This document shows, piece after piece, positions 7,219 to 12,835 of a stretch of 12,835 bases of DNA (within the stretch, counting starts at the first letter, position 1; every line of letters starts with the position of its first letter). The DNA comes from HLUCCA09 sp039189975. GTDB lineage: Bacteria; Pseudomonadota; Alphaproteobacteria; Rhodobacterales; Rhodobacteraceae. The stretch is from contig JBCCYI010000129.1 in NCBI GenBank assembly GCA_039189975.1, positions 1 through 12,835 of the forward strand, written 5' to 3'. A model generated the notes under the pieces. The model was not told where the DNA came from, did no database searches, and was given only the letters and a program-made list of their open reading frames with translations. Both the position numbers and the translations under genes were made by a program.

Positions 7219-8307
7219 TCAGCCATCAATACCCTCGCGCATCCACCGTTGCAGATGCAAGATAGAGTGCTCGGAGTTCACGCCGCAACCGGGATCGACG
7301 ACCAGCGGCCCCGGCACATACCCGCGCGACTTCAGCCCGCGCTGTACGCTTTCGACGAGGCTGATGTCTTCCTCAACGGTGGTCGCACGGTCTTGCTCGG
7401 CCATCCGCCGCACCGTCTCGTTGTCCTCTCCACCCACAGAATACCAGCCGCGCCAGACGACCACGCGCTCGGCGTCGAGCGGGCGCCAATGATAGGTGTT
7501 CAGCAGGTTGCCCGGGTAGACCTGAAAGGACACCATCGGCCACAGAAACCACGACGAATACTTGTCGTTGTTGGGCAGGCCGCTCTCAATGTCGTAGCTC
7601 ATCCGATCAAGATCCGAGCATTCCGTCGTGTGGCGCAGGCAATAGCCCTGGGGCTGGATATCGTAAGTCTCGGGCTTGATCACACCTGTGGCGAAGGTCG
7701 GATGGTTGAGCGTGCAGTGATAGCACTCGGAGTAGTTCTCCACCGAGACCTTCCAGTTGCAATGCTCCGGGATCTCGACCCACTCCAAGGGCTTCAGCTC
7801 CTCCCAATGGGGGATGAAGCTTTCGAGCTCGGCGCGGACATTGGGGAACCATGCCTCCATCTCGCGCGCGTCGGGGTCGAGATTGACGAAGATGAAGCCG
7901 AGGAAGAGTTCGGTTTTGACCTCCGTCAGGCAGATCTTCGATTTGTCGAAGCCGGTGACGGAATTGATGTTGGGCCCGGCCCGCAAGCGGCCGGTCAGCT
8001 CATACGTCCAGGCATGGTACGGGCAGACGACAACGCGGGTCGTCCCTGTGCCGCTGACGAGCTGGTGCGCGCGATGCTGACAGACATTGTAGAAGGTGCG
8101 CACAACATCGTCTCGCCCCTTGATGCAGAAAAGGCTCTCGCCTGCCAACTCGAACGCGAAGTAATCGCCCGTGTTCTCGACCTGACTGACGTGGCCGGCA
8201 AGCTGCCACGTGCGGGCAAGAAGACCTTGTTTCTCTGCCTCGTAGACCGCCGGGTCGGTGTAGTAGCGCGCCTCGAGCGAGCGAACGGGCTGAAACTCGA
8301 CGTTCAT
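7219..8307 (-). CDS. Rieske non-haem iron oxygenase, quaternary-amine (betaine/carnitine) monooxygenase type
   Basis: A 362-aa alpha subunit of a two-component oxygenase. The N-terminal Rieske domain (about 35-140) has [2Fe-2S] ligands C76 and H78 (NVCQHRA) and C95 and H98 (CPYHAW). The C-terminal catalytic domain has mononuclear-iron ligands H197 and H202 in ENYSECYHCTLNHP and D314 in VEEDISLVES. E194 sits at the bridging position, where most ring-hydroxylating dioxygenases have Asp; carnitine monooxygenase CntA/YeaW also has Glu there. LVESVQRGLKSRGY also closely matches CntA as I remember it. Expected chemistry is O2-dependent oxidation of an N-methyl or N-alkyl group of a trimethylammonium compound. 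Glycine betaine, carnitine, proline betaine and taurine betaine are all conceivable. No ferredoxin reductase partner is in the window. The ATG at 8307 overlaps the rpiR stop (ATGA), with GAGG 7 nt upstream. Confidence 0.88.
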   Translation of the reverse strand: MNVEFQPVRSLEARYYTDPAVYEAEKQGLLARTWQLAGHVSQVENTGDYFAFELAGESLFCIKGRDDVVRTFYNVCQHRAHQLVSGTGTTRVVVCPYHAWTYELTGRLRAGPNINSVTGFDKSKICLTEVKTELFLGFIFVNLDPDAREMEAWFPNVRAELESFIPHWEELKPLEWVEIPEHCNWKVSVENYSECYHCTLNHPTFATGVIKPETYDIQPQGYCLRHTTECSDLDRMSYDIESGLPNNDKYSSWFLWPMVSFQVYPGNLLNTYHWRPLDAERVVVWRGWYSVGGEDNETVRRMAEQDRATTVEEDISLVESVQRGLKSRGYVPGPLVVDPGCGVNSEHSILHLQRWMREGIDG

Positions 8308-9191
8308 TGGGGATCCTCGGTGTAGATGCCAAGCTGGTGTCTGCGACGGTGGAACGTCTCAACGCGGGTCACGATCTCATCGTCCGCCACGGCGATCACG
8401 AAGCTCAGCAGCGTTTCCAGAACGGCGATCATCGCGACGGAGGAGGGGAAAAACTGCGGCGTGTCTGCCGAGACAATAAACGCATGCTCCGCGCCGATCA
8501 CAATCGGGCTCGCCAGGCTGTCTGAGATCGAAACGACCCGCAGCCCCTGCTCGCGCGCGATGCGCACGCCCTCGACCACTTCCGAGCGGAAGGGTCGACA
8601 CGTCATGGCGATCAAAACGTCGCGTCTGTCGGCCCACGCAAGGTCATCGACCGCTGTCGATCCCGGGCGCGGAATGGCATGGAAATCGGTCATGCCGGTG
8701 GAGGCGAGATAGGTGAAGTTGCGCGCGTTGGAGCTGTTAACGCCAACGCCAAGGACGAAGACCTGGCGAGAGTGCCAGATCGCCTCCGCCGCCGCTTTGA
8801 GCTGCTCGGCACTGATGCCCGCGTAGGTCTCTTCAAGGTTGCGGATCGCGGCACCGGCCATGTCCGCATAGAGCCCGCCGAGGTCGCCGGACTTGCGGAT
8901 ATCCTGCAGCCACCGCGCGCGATCGGGAAAGCTCACCGCGCCCTGGCGGATCGCCTCACGAAAGGGCGCGCGAAAATCCTCGTATCCCTCAAAGCCGACC
9001 TGACGCGCCATGCGCACGAAGGTGTTTGGCTTCACGTTCGCCGCTTCGGCAATCTCCCGCACCGTGGAGACGCCGACATCATGCGGGTTTTCCAACACGT
9101 AGCGCGCGGCCTTCTGCGCCTCCGGCGTCAGGGCCTCCCACTCGGCTCCGATGCGGTCCAGGACCCGCTGCGATACATCTGTGCCATTCAT
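8304..9191 (-). CDS. MurR/RpiR-family transcriptional regulator (HTH_6 plus SIS)
   Basis: A 295-aa protein with an N-terminal RpiR helix-turn-helix (about 1-80; REIAEAANVKPNTFVRMARQVGFEGYEDFR). A C-terminal SIS domain (about 128-265) carries the ligand-loop signature GVGVNSSNARNFTYLASTG and AMTCRPFRSEVVEGVRIAREQG. SIS domains usually sense phosphosugars, but RpiR members also control other catabolic genes. As first gene of the minus operon and divergent from the second FAD/GcvT gene, it is probably the local regulator of both transcripts. No Shine-Dalgarno precedes the ATG at 9191 and no alternative ATG/GTG lies within the first 17 codons. A candidate -10 sits 9 nt upstream, so the mRNA may be nearly leaderless. 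One copy of a 14-bp repeat lies within its first codons. Confidence 0.85.
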   Translation of the reverse strand: MNGTDVSQRVLDRIGAEWEALTPEAQKAARYVLENPHDVGVSTVREIAEAANVKPNTFVRMARQVGFEGYEDFRAPFREAIRQGAVSFPDRARWLQDIRKSGDLGGLYADMAGAAIRNLEETYAGISAEQLKAAAEAIWHSRQVFVLGVGVNSSNARNFTYLASTGMTDFHAIPRPGSTAVDDLAWADRRDVLIAMTCRPFRSEVVEGVRIAREQGLRVVSISDSLASPIVIGAEHAFIVSADTPQFFPSSVAMIAVLETLLSFVIAVADDEIVTRVETFHRRRHQLGIYTEDPQ

Positions 9192-9215
9192 GATTGACAG
9201 TGATACATCTGTGCC
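9172..9215. repeat. Perfect 14-bp direct repeat, candidate operator
   Basis: GATACATCTGTGCC occurs at 9172-9185 and again at 9202-9215, offset exactly 30 bp (close to three helical turns). The first copy covers rpiR codons 3-7; the second lies upstream between the divergent genes. Placement over both promoter regions suggests a regulator-binding pair, most simply for the RpiR protein encoded alongside. Many RpiR proteins bind palindromes, so another factor is possible. The repeat itself is seen directly; binding is inference. Confidence 0.5.
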
Positions 9216-9228
9216 CTACCCGTGTCGA
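9200..9228 (-). promoter_or_regulatory. Candidate rpiR promoter overlapping the direct repeat
   Basis: Read on the minus strand: -35 TCGACA (9228-9223; 5 of 6 to consensus), a 17-nt spacer, and -10 TATCAC (9205-9200; 4 of 6). Transcription would start near 9192-9194, almost at the rpiR ATG. The upstream repeat copy overlaps the -10 and part of the spacer, so protein bound there should block it. On the plus strand a perfect TTGACA (9194-9199) could be the -35 for the divergent gene, but the -10 at 17-nt spacing (TACCCG) is poor. Confidence 0.35.
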
Positions 9229-9281
9229 GTAGAATCCGACGCCCCTGCACCCCTCCTCGCTCTTCCCGAAAGGATCGTCCG

Positions 9282-11741
9282 ATGTCAGACAAGCCTTTGC
9301 CCAGCCACGCCCGCGTCGTCATCGTTGGCGGCGGGATCATGGGGGTCGGTCTTGCGTATCACCTCGGACACGAGGGCTGGGGCGCGGACACGATCCTGCT
9401 CGAAAAGGCGGAACTGACGAGCGGGTCGACGTGGCACGCCGCCGGGCAGATCACGCATTCCACCTCGTCCTTCTCGCTGGGCAAATGCGTCGACTACAAC
9501 ATCGGGCTCTACTCGGGTGCGCTAGAGGCGGAGACGGGTCAGCCTGTGACATGGCACGGCTGCGGCTCCTTCCGCCTCGCCTACACCGAAGACGAGATGG
9601 ACTGGCTGCGCCACACCCTCTCCGTCGCCCGCTCGCTGGGGTTCAACATCGAGCTGGTGGGGCCGGAGCGCGTCGCCGAGCTGCACCCGTTCTACAACCT
9701 TGAGGGCGTGCTGGGTGCGCTCCACACGCCCGACGACGGCCACGTCGACCCGACCAACGTCACGATGTCCATGGCCGCCGGTGCCAGGGCCAAAGGCGTG
9801 CGCATTGTCCGCCGCTGCCGGACGACGAACATCACGCAAGATCCCTCGGGCGAGTGGATCGTGGAGACCGAGCGCGGCACAATCCATTGCGAGCACGTCG
9901 TGAACGCCGGCGGCACCTATGCGCGCCAGATGGGCGAATGGTCCGGCCTGCAGCTCCCGATGACCTCCATGACCCACCACTACTTCGTCACTGAAAATGT
10001 GCCTGAATTCAGAGATCTGGAGCGCGAACTTCCGGTGATACGCGATGATCGCAAGGTCTCTGGTTACATCCGGATGGAGCAAAAGCGCGGCCTGATCGGC
10101 ATCTACGAAAAGGCCAATCCCAACACAGTCTGGGAGGACCACTGCCCCTGGGAGGCGGAGAACGAGCTCTTTGATGCCGACTACGACCGTATCATGCCGT
10201 GGCTCGAGGAAAGCCTGAACAGGATGCCGATCTTCGCCGAGCTTGGGATCACCCGCGAAGTCCATGGCGCCATCAGCCACCCGCCCGATGGCAACCCGCT
10301 GATCGGCCCCGCCCCTGGCGTACGCAACTACTGGTGCTGCTGCGGCACCCAGATCGGCATAGGCTGGGGCCCGGGCCTGACGCGGGAACTCGCGCGCTGG
10401 ATGGTCCACGGCGCCGCCGACATCTCCATGCGCGATTACGACCCGCGCCGGTTTGGGAGCTACGCCACGAAGGAGTGGCAGGTGATCAAGGCGAAGGAGG
10501 ATTACTGCCTCCGCCACGAGATCCCCTACCCCCACTTCAACCGTCTCGCCGGGCGCCCGATCAAACCCTCGCCGATCTACGACCTGCTGAAGTCCAAAGG
10601 CGCGGTCTTTGAGGAGAACTACGGCTTTGAGCGGCCCCGCTGGTTCGCCAAAGACGGCGTCGCGCAGGAGGATCACTATTCCTTCCGCCGCAACGTGGTG
10701 CACGACATTGTCGGCGACGAAGTGCGCGCCGTGCGCGACCGCGTGGGCGTGATGGACGTCACCGCCTTCACCAAGGTGTTGGTCGAAGGGCCCGACGCGC
10801 GCGATCTGCTCGATCGTCTGACGGCAAATCGCCTGCCCAAGAAGGAAGGCGGCATCGCCCTTACGCACATGCTCAACGAGGCCGGTCGGATTGAGCTCGA
10901 AACCACCGTCCTGCGGATGGGTGCCGCGCGCTACTACCTCGTCTGCGCTGCGTTCTTTGAGCAGCGATTGCTCGACCATCTCGCCAAGCACAAGGCCGAC
11001 GCGAACGTCGCGGTCACGGCTGTATCGGCGGAGTGGTCCGCACTCACGATCAACGGCCCCCGCGCCCGCGACGTGCTGGCGCAAACCACGCCAGCTCAGC
11101 TCGACAACGCCAATTTCCGCTGGCTTACCGCGCAGCAGATCGAGGTCGCGGGACACCCGGTCTTGGCGATGCGCATGTCCTACGCCGGCGAGCTCGGCTG
11201 GGAATTGCACATGCCCAACGCCGCGTGCCTCGACGTGTACAACGCACTCTGGGCCGCCGGGCAGCCACACGGCATTGCTGATTACGGCTCTTTCGCGATG
11301 AACGTGATGCGGATGGAAAAAGCCTTCAAGGGTGCAGGTGAACTCACGAACGAAGTCACCCTGCGCGAGGCCGACGTGATGCGCTTTGCCCGTGCGGACA
11401 AAGACTACATTGGCCGCGATGAGACGCTGTCCGAAGACACGCGCTGGCTCTGCGTTCTCCTGGAAGTCGAGCCCGACGGCGAGGTCGACGGTCACGGCGG
11501 GGAAGCTGTGCTGCTGGGTGGCCGCGTCGTCGGCTCCACGGCATCCGTCGCCTACGGGCACAGTGTCGGCAAGATCCTCGCGTTCGCCTTCCTCGCGCCG
11601 GAGGCTGCAGCGCCGGGCACCGCGCTTGAGGTCGTCATCCATGGCACACCGCGGGCCGCCAAGGTGATCGCCGATCCGCCCTATGACCCGGAGAGCCTCC
11701 TGCCCCGCACCGACGCCAAGGTGGCCGAGCCCGCCGAGTAA
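9282..11741 (+). CDS. FAD-dependent N-demethylase with GcvT folate domain (second paralogue)
   Basis: An 819-aa protein with the same domain order as the 814-aa protein at the left end. The FAD domain (about 1-375) has G16-x-G18-x-x-G21 and H52 in TSGSTWHAAG, the likely covalent flavin site. An FAO_M-like linker and GcvT domain follow (about 430-715; SYAGELGWELH), then a GcvT C-terminal barrel (about 720-805). The predicted reaction is oxidative N-demethylation with the C1 unit passed to tetrahydrofolate. It is clearly diverged from the other copy: the region matching RVEKGYRAW reads RMEKAFKGAG, and three consecutive cysteines (C352-C354) lie in the motif near the flavin where the paralogue has CVFTFGIAQ. 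A GTG at 9222 would add 20 residues. I prefer the ATG at 9282 because AGGA lies 7 nt upstream. It is divergent from rpiR-Rieske and followed after 21 nt by the MR/MLE gene, so it probably belongs to the same betaine pathway. Confidence 0.88.
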   Translation: MSDKPLPSHARVVIVGGGIMGVGLAYHLGHEGWGADTILLEKAELTSGSTWHAAGQITHSTSSFSLGKCVDYNIGLYSGALEAETGQPVTWHGCGSFRLAYTEDEMDWLRHTLSVARSLGFNIELVGPERVAELHPFYNLEGVLGALHTPDDGHVDPTNVTMSMAAGARAKGVRIVRRCRTTNITQDPSGEWIVETERGTIHCEHVVNAGGTYARQMGEWSGLQLPMTSMTHHYFVTENVPEFRDLERELPVIRDDRKVSGYIRMEQKRGLIGIYEKANPNTVWEDHCPWEAENELFDADYDRIMPWLEESLNRMPIFAELGITREVHGAISHPPDGNPLIGPAPGVRNYWCCCGTQIGIGWGPGLTRELARWMVHGAADISMRDYDPRRFGSYATKEWQVIKAKEDYCLRHEIPYPHFNRLAGRPIKPSPIYDLLKSKGAVFEENYGFERPRWFAKDGVAQEDHYSFRRNVVHDIVGDEVRAVRDRVGVMDVTAFTKVLVEGPDARDLLDRLTANRLPKKEGGIALTHMLNEAGRIELETTVLRMGAARYYLVCAAFFEQRLLDHLAKHKADANVAVTAVSAEWSALTINGPRARDVLAQTTPAQLDNANFRWLTAQQIEVAGHPVLAMRMSYAGELGWELHMPNAACLDVYNALWAAGQPHGIADYGSFAMNVMRMEKAFKGAGELTNEVTLREADVMRFARADKDYIGRDETLSEDTRWLCVLLEVEPDGEVDGHGGEAVLLGGRVVGSTASVAYGHSVGKILAFAFLAPEAAAPGTALEVVIHGTPRAAKVIADPPYDPESLLPRTDAKVAEPAE

Positions 11742-11762
11742 CGCCCGCAAAGGATTGGGCCG

Positions 11763-12482
11763 ATGAAGATCACACGCCTCTCTCTCTGGCATGTGCCGCT
11801 GACGAGCCACGAGACCTACTACATGGCCGCTGGCAAGACCTGCGCGACGGTCGAGACAGCCGTTCTCGCGGTCGACACGGATGAGGGGATCACCGGCTGG
11901 GGCGAGGTTTGCCCCATCCCGCATTACCTGCCCGCCTACGCCCGCGGCGTGGGCCCAGTACTGACAGAACTGGCGGATGTCCTCCTCGGCGCCGACCCGA
12001 TCGGGACCGAAGCGCTCATGGCCAAGGCCGACCGCTGGCTGCAAGGCCACATCTACGCCAAGTCCGCGCTCGACATCGCACTTTGGGACATCACGGGCAA
12101 AGCGGCGGGCCTGCCGCTCTACGCCTTCCTCGGGGGGCGCCAGACCGAGAGCTTGCCGCTTTACCACTCTATCACCTGCGTCGCGCCCGAAGACATGGCC
12201 CACATGGCCAAGGAGGCACAGGCCGGCGGCATGACACAGTTTCAGGCCAAGCTCGGCGCGACGGGCGACTGGCACACCGATGTCGAACGTCTGATCGCCG
12301 TCCGCGAAGCCGTGGGCACGGGACCGCTCGTCTATGGCGACTGGAACTGCGGAAACACAACGCTCGACGCCAGCCGGGTGGGCCGCGCCGTCGCGCATTC
12401 TCGTCGAGCTTCATTGGCAGGCCTGATGCGGCGCGCACGCGGGCGCATTCGGCGATGGTCAGGCAGGGCTGTTCGAGCATGA
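11763..12482 (+). CDS. MR/MLE enolase-superfamily enzyme, cut short by a fold-back (hydroxyproline-betaine epimerase-like)
   Basis: The frame encodes 239 aa, of which only about the first 212 (to 12398) belong to the family; the tail is antisense of the inverted copy. Full-length relatives are about 370 aa. The N-terminal capping domain (about 1-125; GWGEVCPIPHYLPAY, YAKSALDIALWDITGKAAG) and the start of the barrel are present. Q161-A-K163 matches the K-x-K lysine position with the first Lys replaced by Gln, and D193 in GDWN is the first metal ligand. Downstream ligands corresponding to E218 and D241/E242 appear only on the opposite-strand copy. From memory, the residue spacing and the GWGE-CP and GH-YAK segments resemble hydroxyproline-betaine/proline-betaine 2-epimerase; a hydroxyproline dehydratase-type enzyme is the main alternative. 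AGGA lies 8 nt before the ATG, and the gene follows the FAD/GcvT stop by 21 nt. As drawn, the product would be inactive. Confidence 0.75.
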   Translation: MKITRLSLWHVPLTSHETYYMAAGKTCATVETAVLAVDTDEGITGWGEVCPIPHYLPAYARGVGPVLTELADVLLGADPIGTEALMAKADRWLQGHIYAKSALDIALWDITGKAAGLPLYAFLGGRQTESLPLYHSITCVAPEDMAHMAKEAQAGGMTQFQAKLGATGDWHTDVERLIAVREAVGTGPLVYGDWNCGNTTLDASRVGRAVAHSRRASLAGLMRRARGRIRRWSGRAVRA

Positions 12483-12835
12483 TGTCGAGATGCGCGACGG
12501 CGCGGCCCACCCGGCTGGCGTCGAGCGTCGTGTTCCCGCAGTTCCAGTCGCCATAGACGAGGGGACCCGTGCCGACGGCTTCGCGGACGGCGATCAGGCG
12601 CTCGACATCGGTGTGCCAGTCGCCCGTCGCGCCGAGCTTGGCCTGAAACTGGGTCATGCCGCCCGCCTGCGCCTCCTTGGCCATGCGGGCCATGTCGTCG
12701 GGAGCAACGCAGGTGATGGAGTGGTAAAGCGGCAAGCTTTCGGTCTGGCGCCCCCCGAGGAAGGCGTAGAGCGGCAGGCCCGCCGCTTTGCCCGTGATGT
12801 CCCAAAGTGCGATGTCGAGCGCGGACTTGGCGTAG
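12053..12835. repeat. Large imperfect inverted repeat (346-bp arms, 91-bp spacer) at the right edge
   Basis: Positions 12053-12398 are the reverse complement of 12490-12835 (mirror sum 24888). I counted 16 mismatches, about 95.4% identity, with no gaps. The outer 96 bp (12053-12148) and inner 39 bp (12360-12398) are perfect. Fifteen mismatches fall at third codon positions and 14 are silent. The spacer 12399-12489 continues the minus-strand copy only. The arm runs to the last base of the window, so its true length is unknown. A simple one-molecule fold-back artefact would give identical arms, so the divergence points to two alleles or paralogues being joined. Confidence 0.9.
12172..12834 (-). 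pseudogene. Second, inverted partial copy of the MR/MLE gene
   Basis: Read on the minus strand from the window edge, the frame continues the MR/MLE protein from family residue about 99 (YAKSALDIALWD) through D193 and N195. It then reaches MLEQPC, with metal ligand E218, and MKLDE, with D241/E242. The homologous part ends near 12399; beyond it the frame reads nonsense antisense to the plus-strand copy until a stop at 12172. The copy therefore lacks its start (outside the window) and its C-terminal half. It supplies about 31 residues (spacer 12399-12489) missing from the plus copy. It differs from the plus copy at two residues: E143 to D and H147 to R. Whether this is a genuine gene fragment or a chimeric join is unresolved. 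Confidence 0.7.

Noticed and set aside
6697..8325. 542-codon plus-strand open frame
   Set aside because: Antisense to GFA and the Rieske gene, both with intact metal-binding motifs.
9230..9235. TAGAAT as the -10 for the plus-strand FAD/GcvT gene
   Set aside because: Good match to TATAAT, but the perfect TTGACA lies 30 nt away and no -35 stands at 16-18 nt.
9522..12398. 958-codon open frame on the minus strand
   Set aside because: It lies wholly antisense to the FAD/GcvT and MR/MLE genes, whose domains are clear. Long antisense frames are expected from GC-rich codon bias, and the translation shows no domain.
1..12835. CRISPR arrays, tRNA or rRNA genes, transposases
   Set aside because: Read for short regular repeats, tRNA-like folds and transposase motifs on both strands; none was found. 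The only sizeable repeats are the 14-bp pair and the terminal inverted repeat.

Overview
The window looks like high-GC alphaproteobacterial DNA, most likely from a marine Rhodobacteraceae (roseobacter-type) genome. The call rests on the base composition and on proteins that resemble roseobacter families: a Tpa-like taurine:pyruvate aminotransferase, a TauR-like MocR regulator, two FAD/GcvT demethylases and a Rieske quaternary-amine oxygenase. All family calls come from reading the sequence; no search was run.

Left module (710-6176). A MocR/TauR-type regulator (plus strand) is divergent from a two-gene minus-strand operon. The operon holds taurine:pyruvate aminotransferase (tpa) and, 4 nt downstream, an 814-aa FAD-dependent demethylase with a GcvT-type folate domain. 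Taurine catabolism is well known; a folate-coupled N-demethylase tied to tpa is unusual. It suggests that N-methylated taurine is demethylated to taurine before transamination to sulfoacetaldehyde. Bases 1-709 hold no gene I can support.

Middle/right module (6289-12482). A minus-strand operon encodes an RpiR/SIS regulator, a Rieske oxygenase of the carnitine/glycine-betaine monooxygenase type, a GFA-family zinc protein (possible formaldehyde-glutathione handling) and a carboxymuconolactone-decarboxylase-family protein. Divergent from rpiR on the plus strand are a second FAD/GcvT demethylase (819 aa) and an enolase-superfamily (MR/MLE) enzyme. From memory, the MR/MLE enzyme resembles hydroxyproline-betaine 2-epimerases. 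A 14-bp perfect direct repeat, 30 bp apart, sits across the divergent promoter and is a good operator candidate.

Together the window reads as a demethylation island for quaternary or N-methylated osmolytes. The Rieske enzyme would remove the first methyl (releasing formaldehyde), the FAD/GcvT enzymes would remove later methyls onto tetrahydrofolate, and separate regulators control a taurine branch and a betaine branch. The substrates are inferred.

The right edge is structurally odd. The MR/MLE gene runs into a fold-back: 346 bp (12053-12398) recur in inverted orientation at 12490-12835 with 16 mismatches, 15 of them at third codon positions. This is either a chimeric join of two strain variants or a very recent inverted duplication. 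No intact copy of the MR/MLE gene is present.
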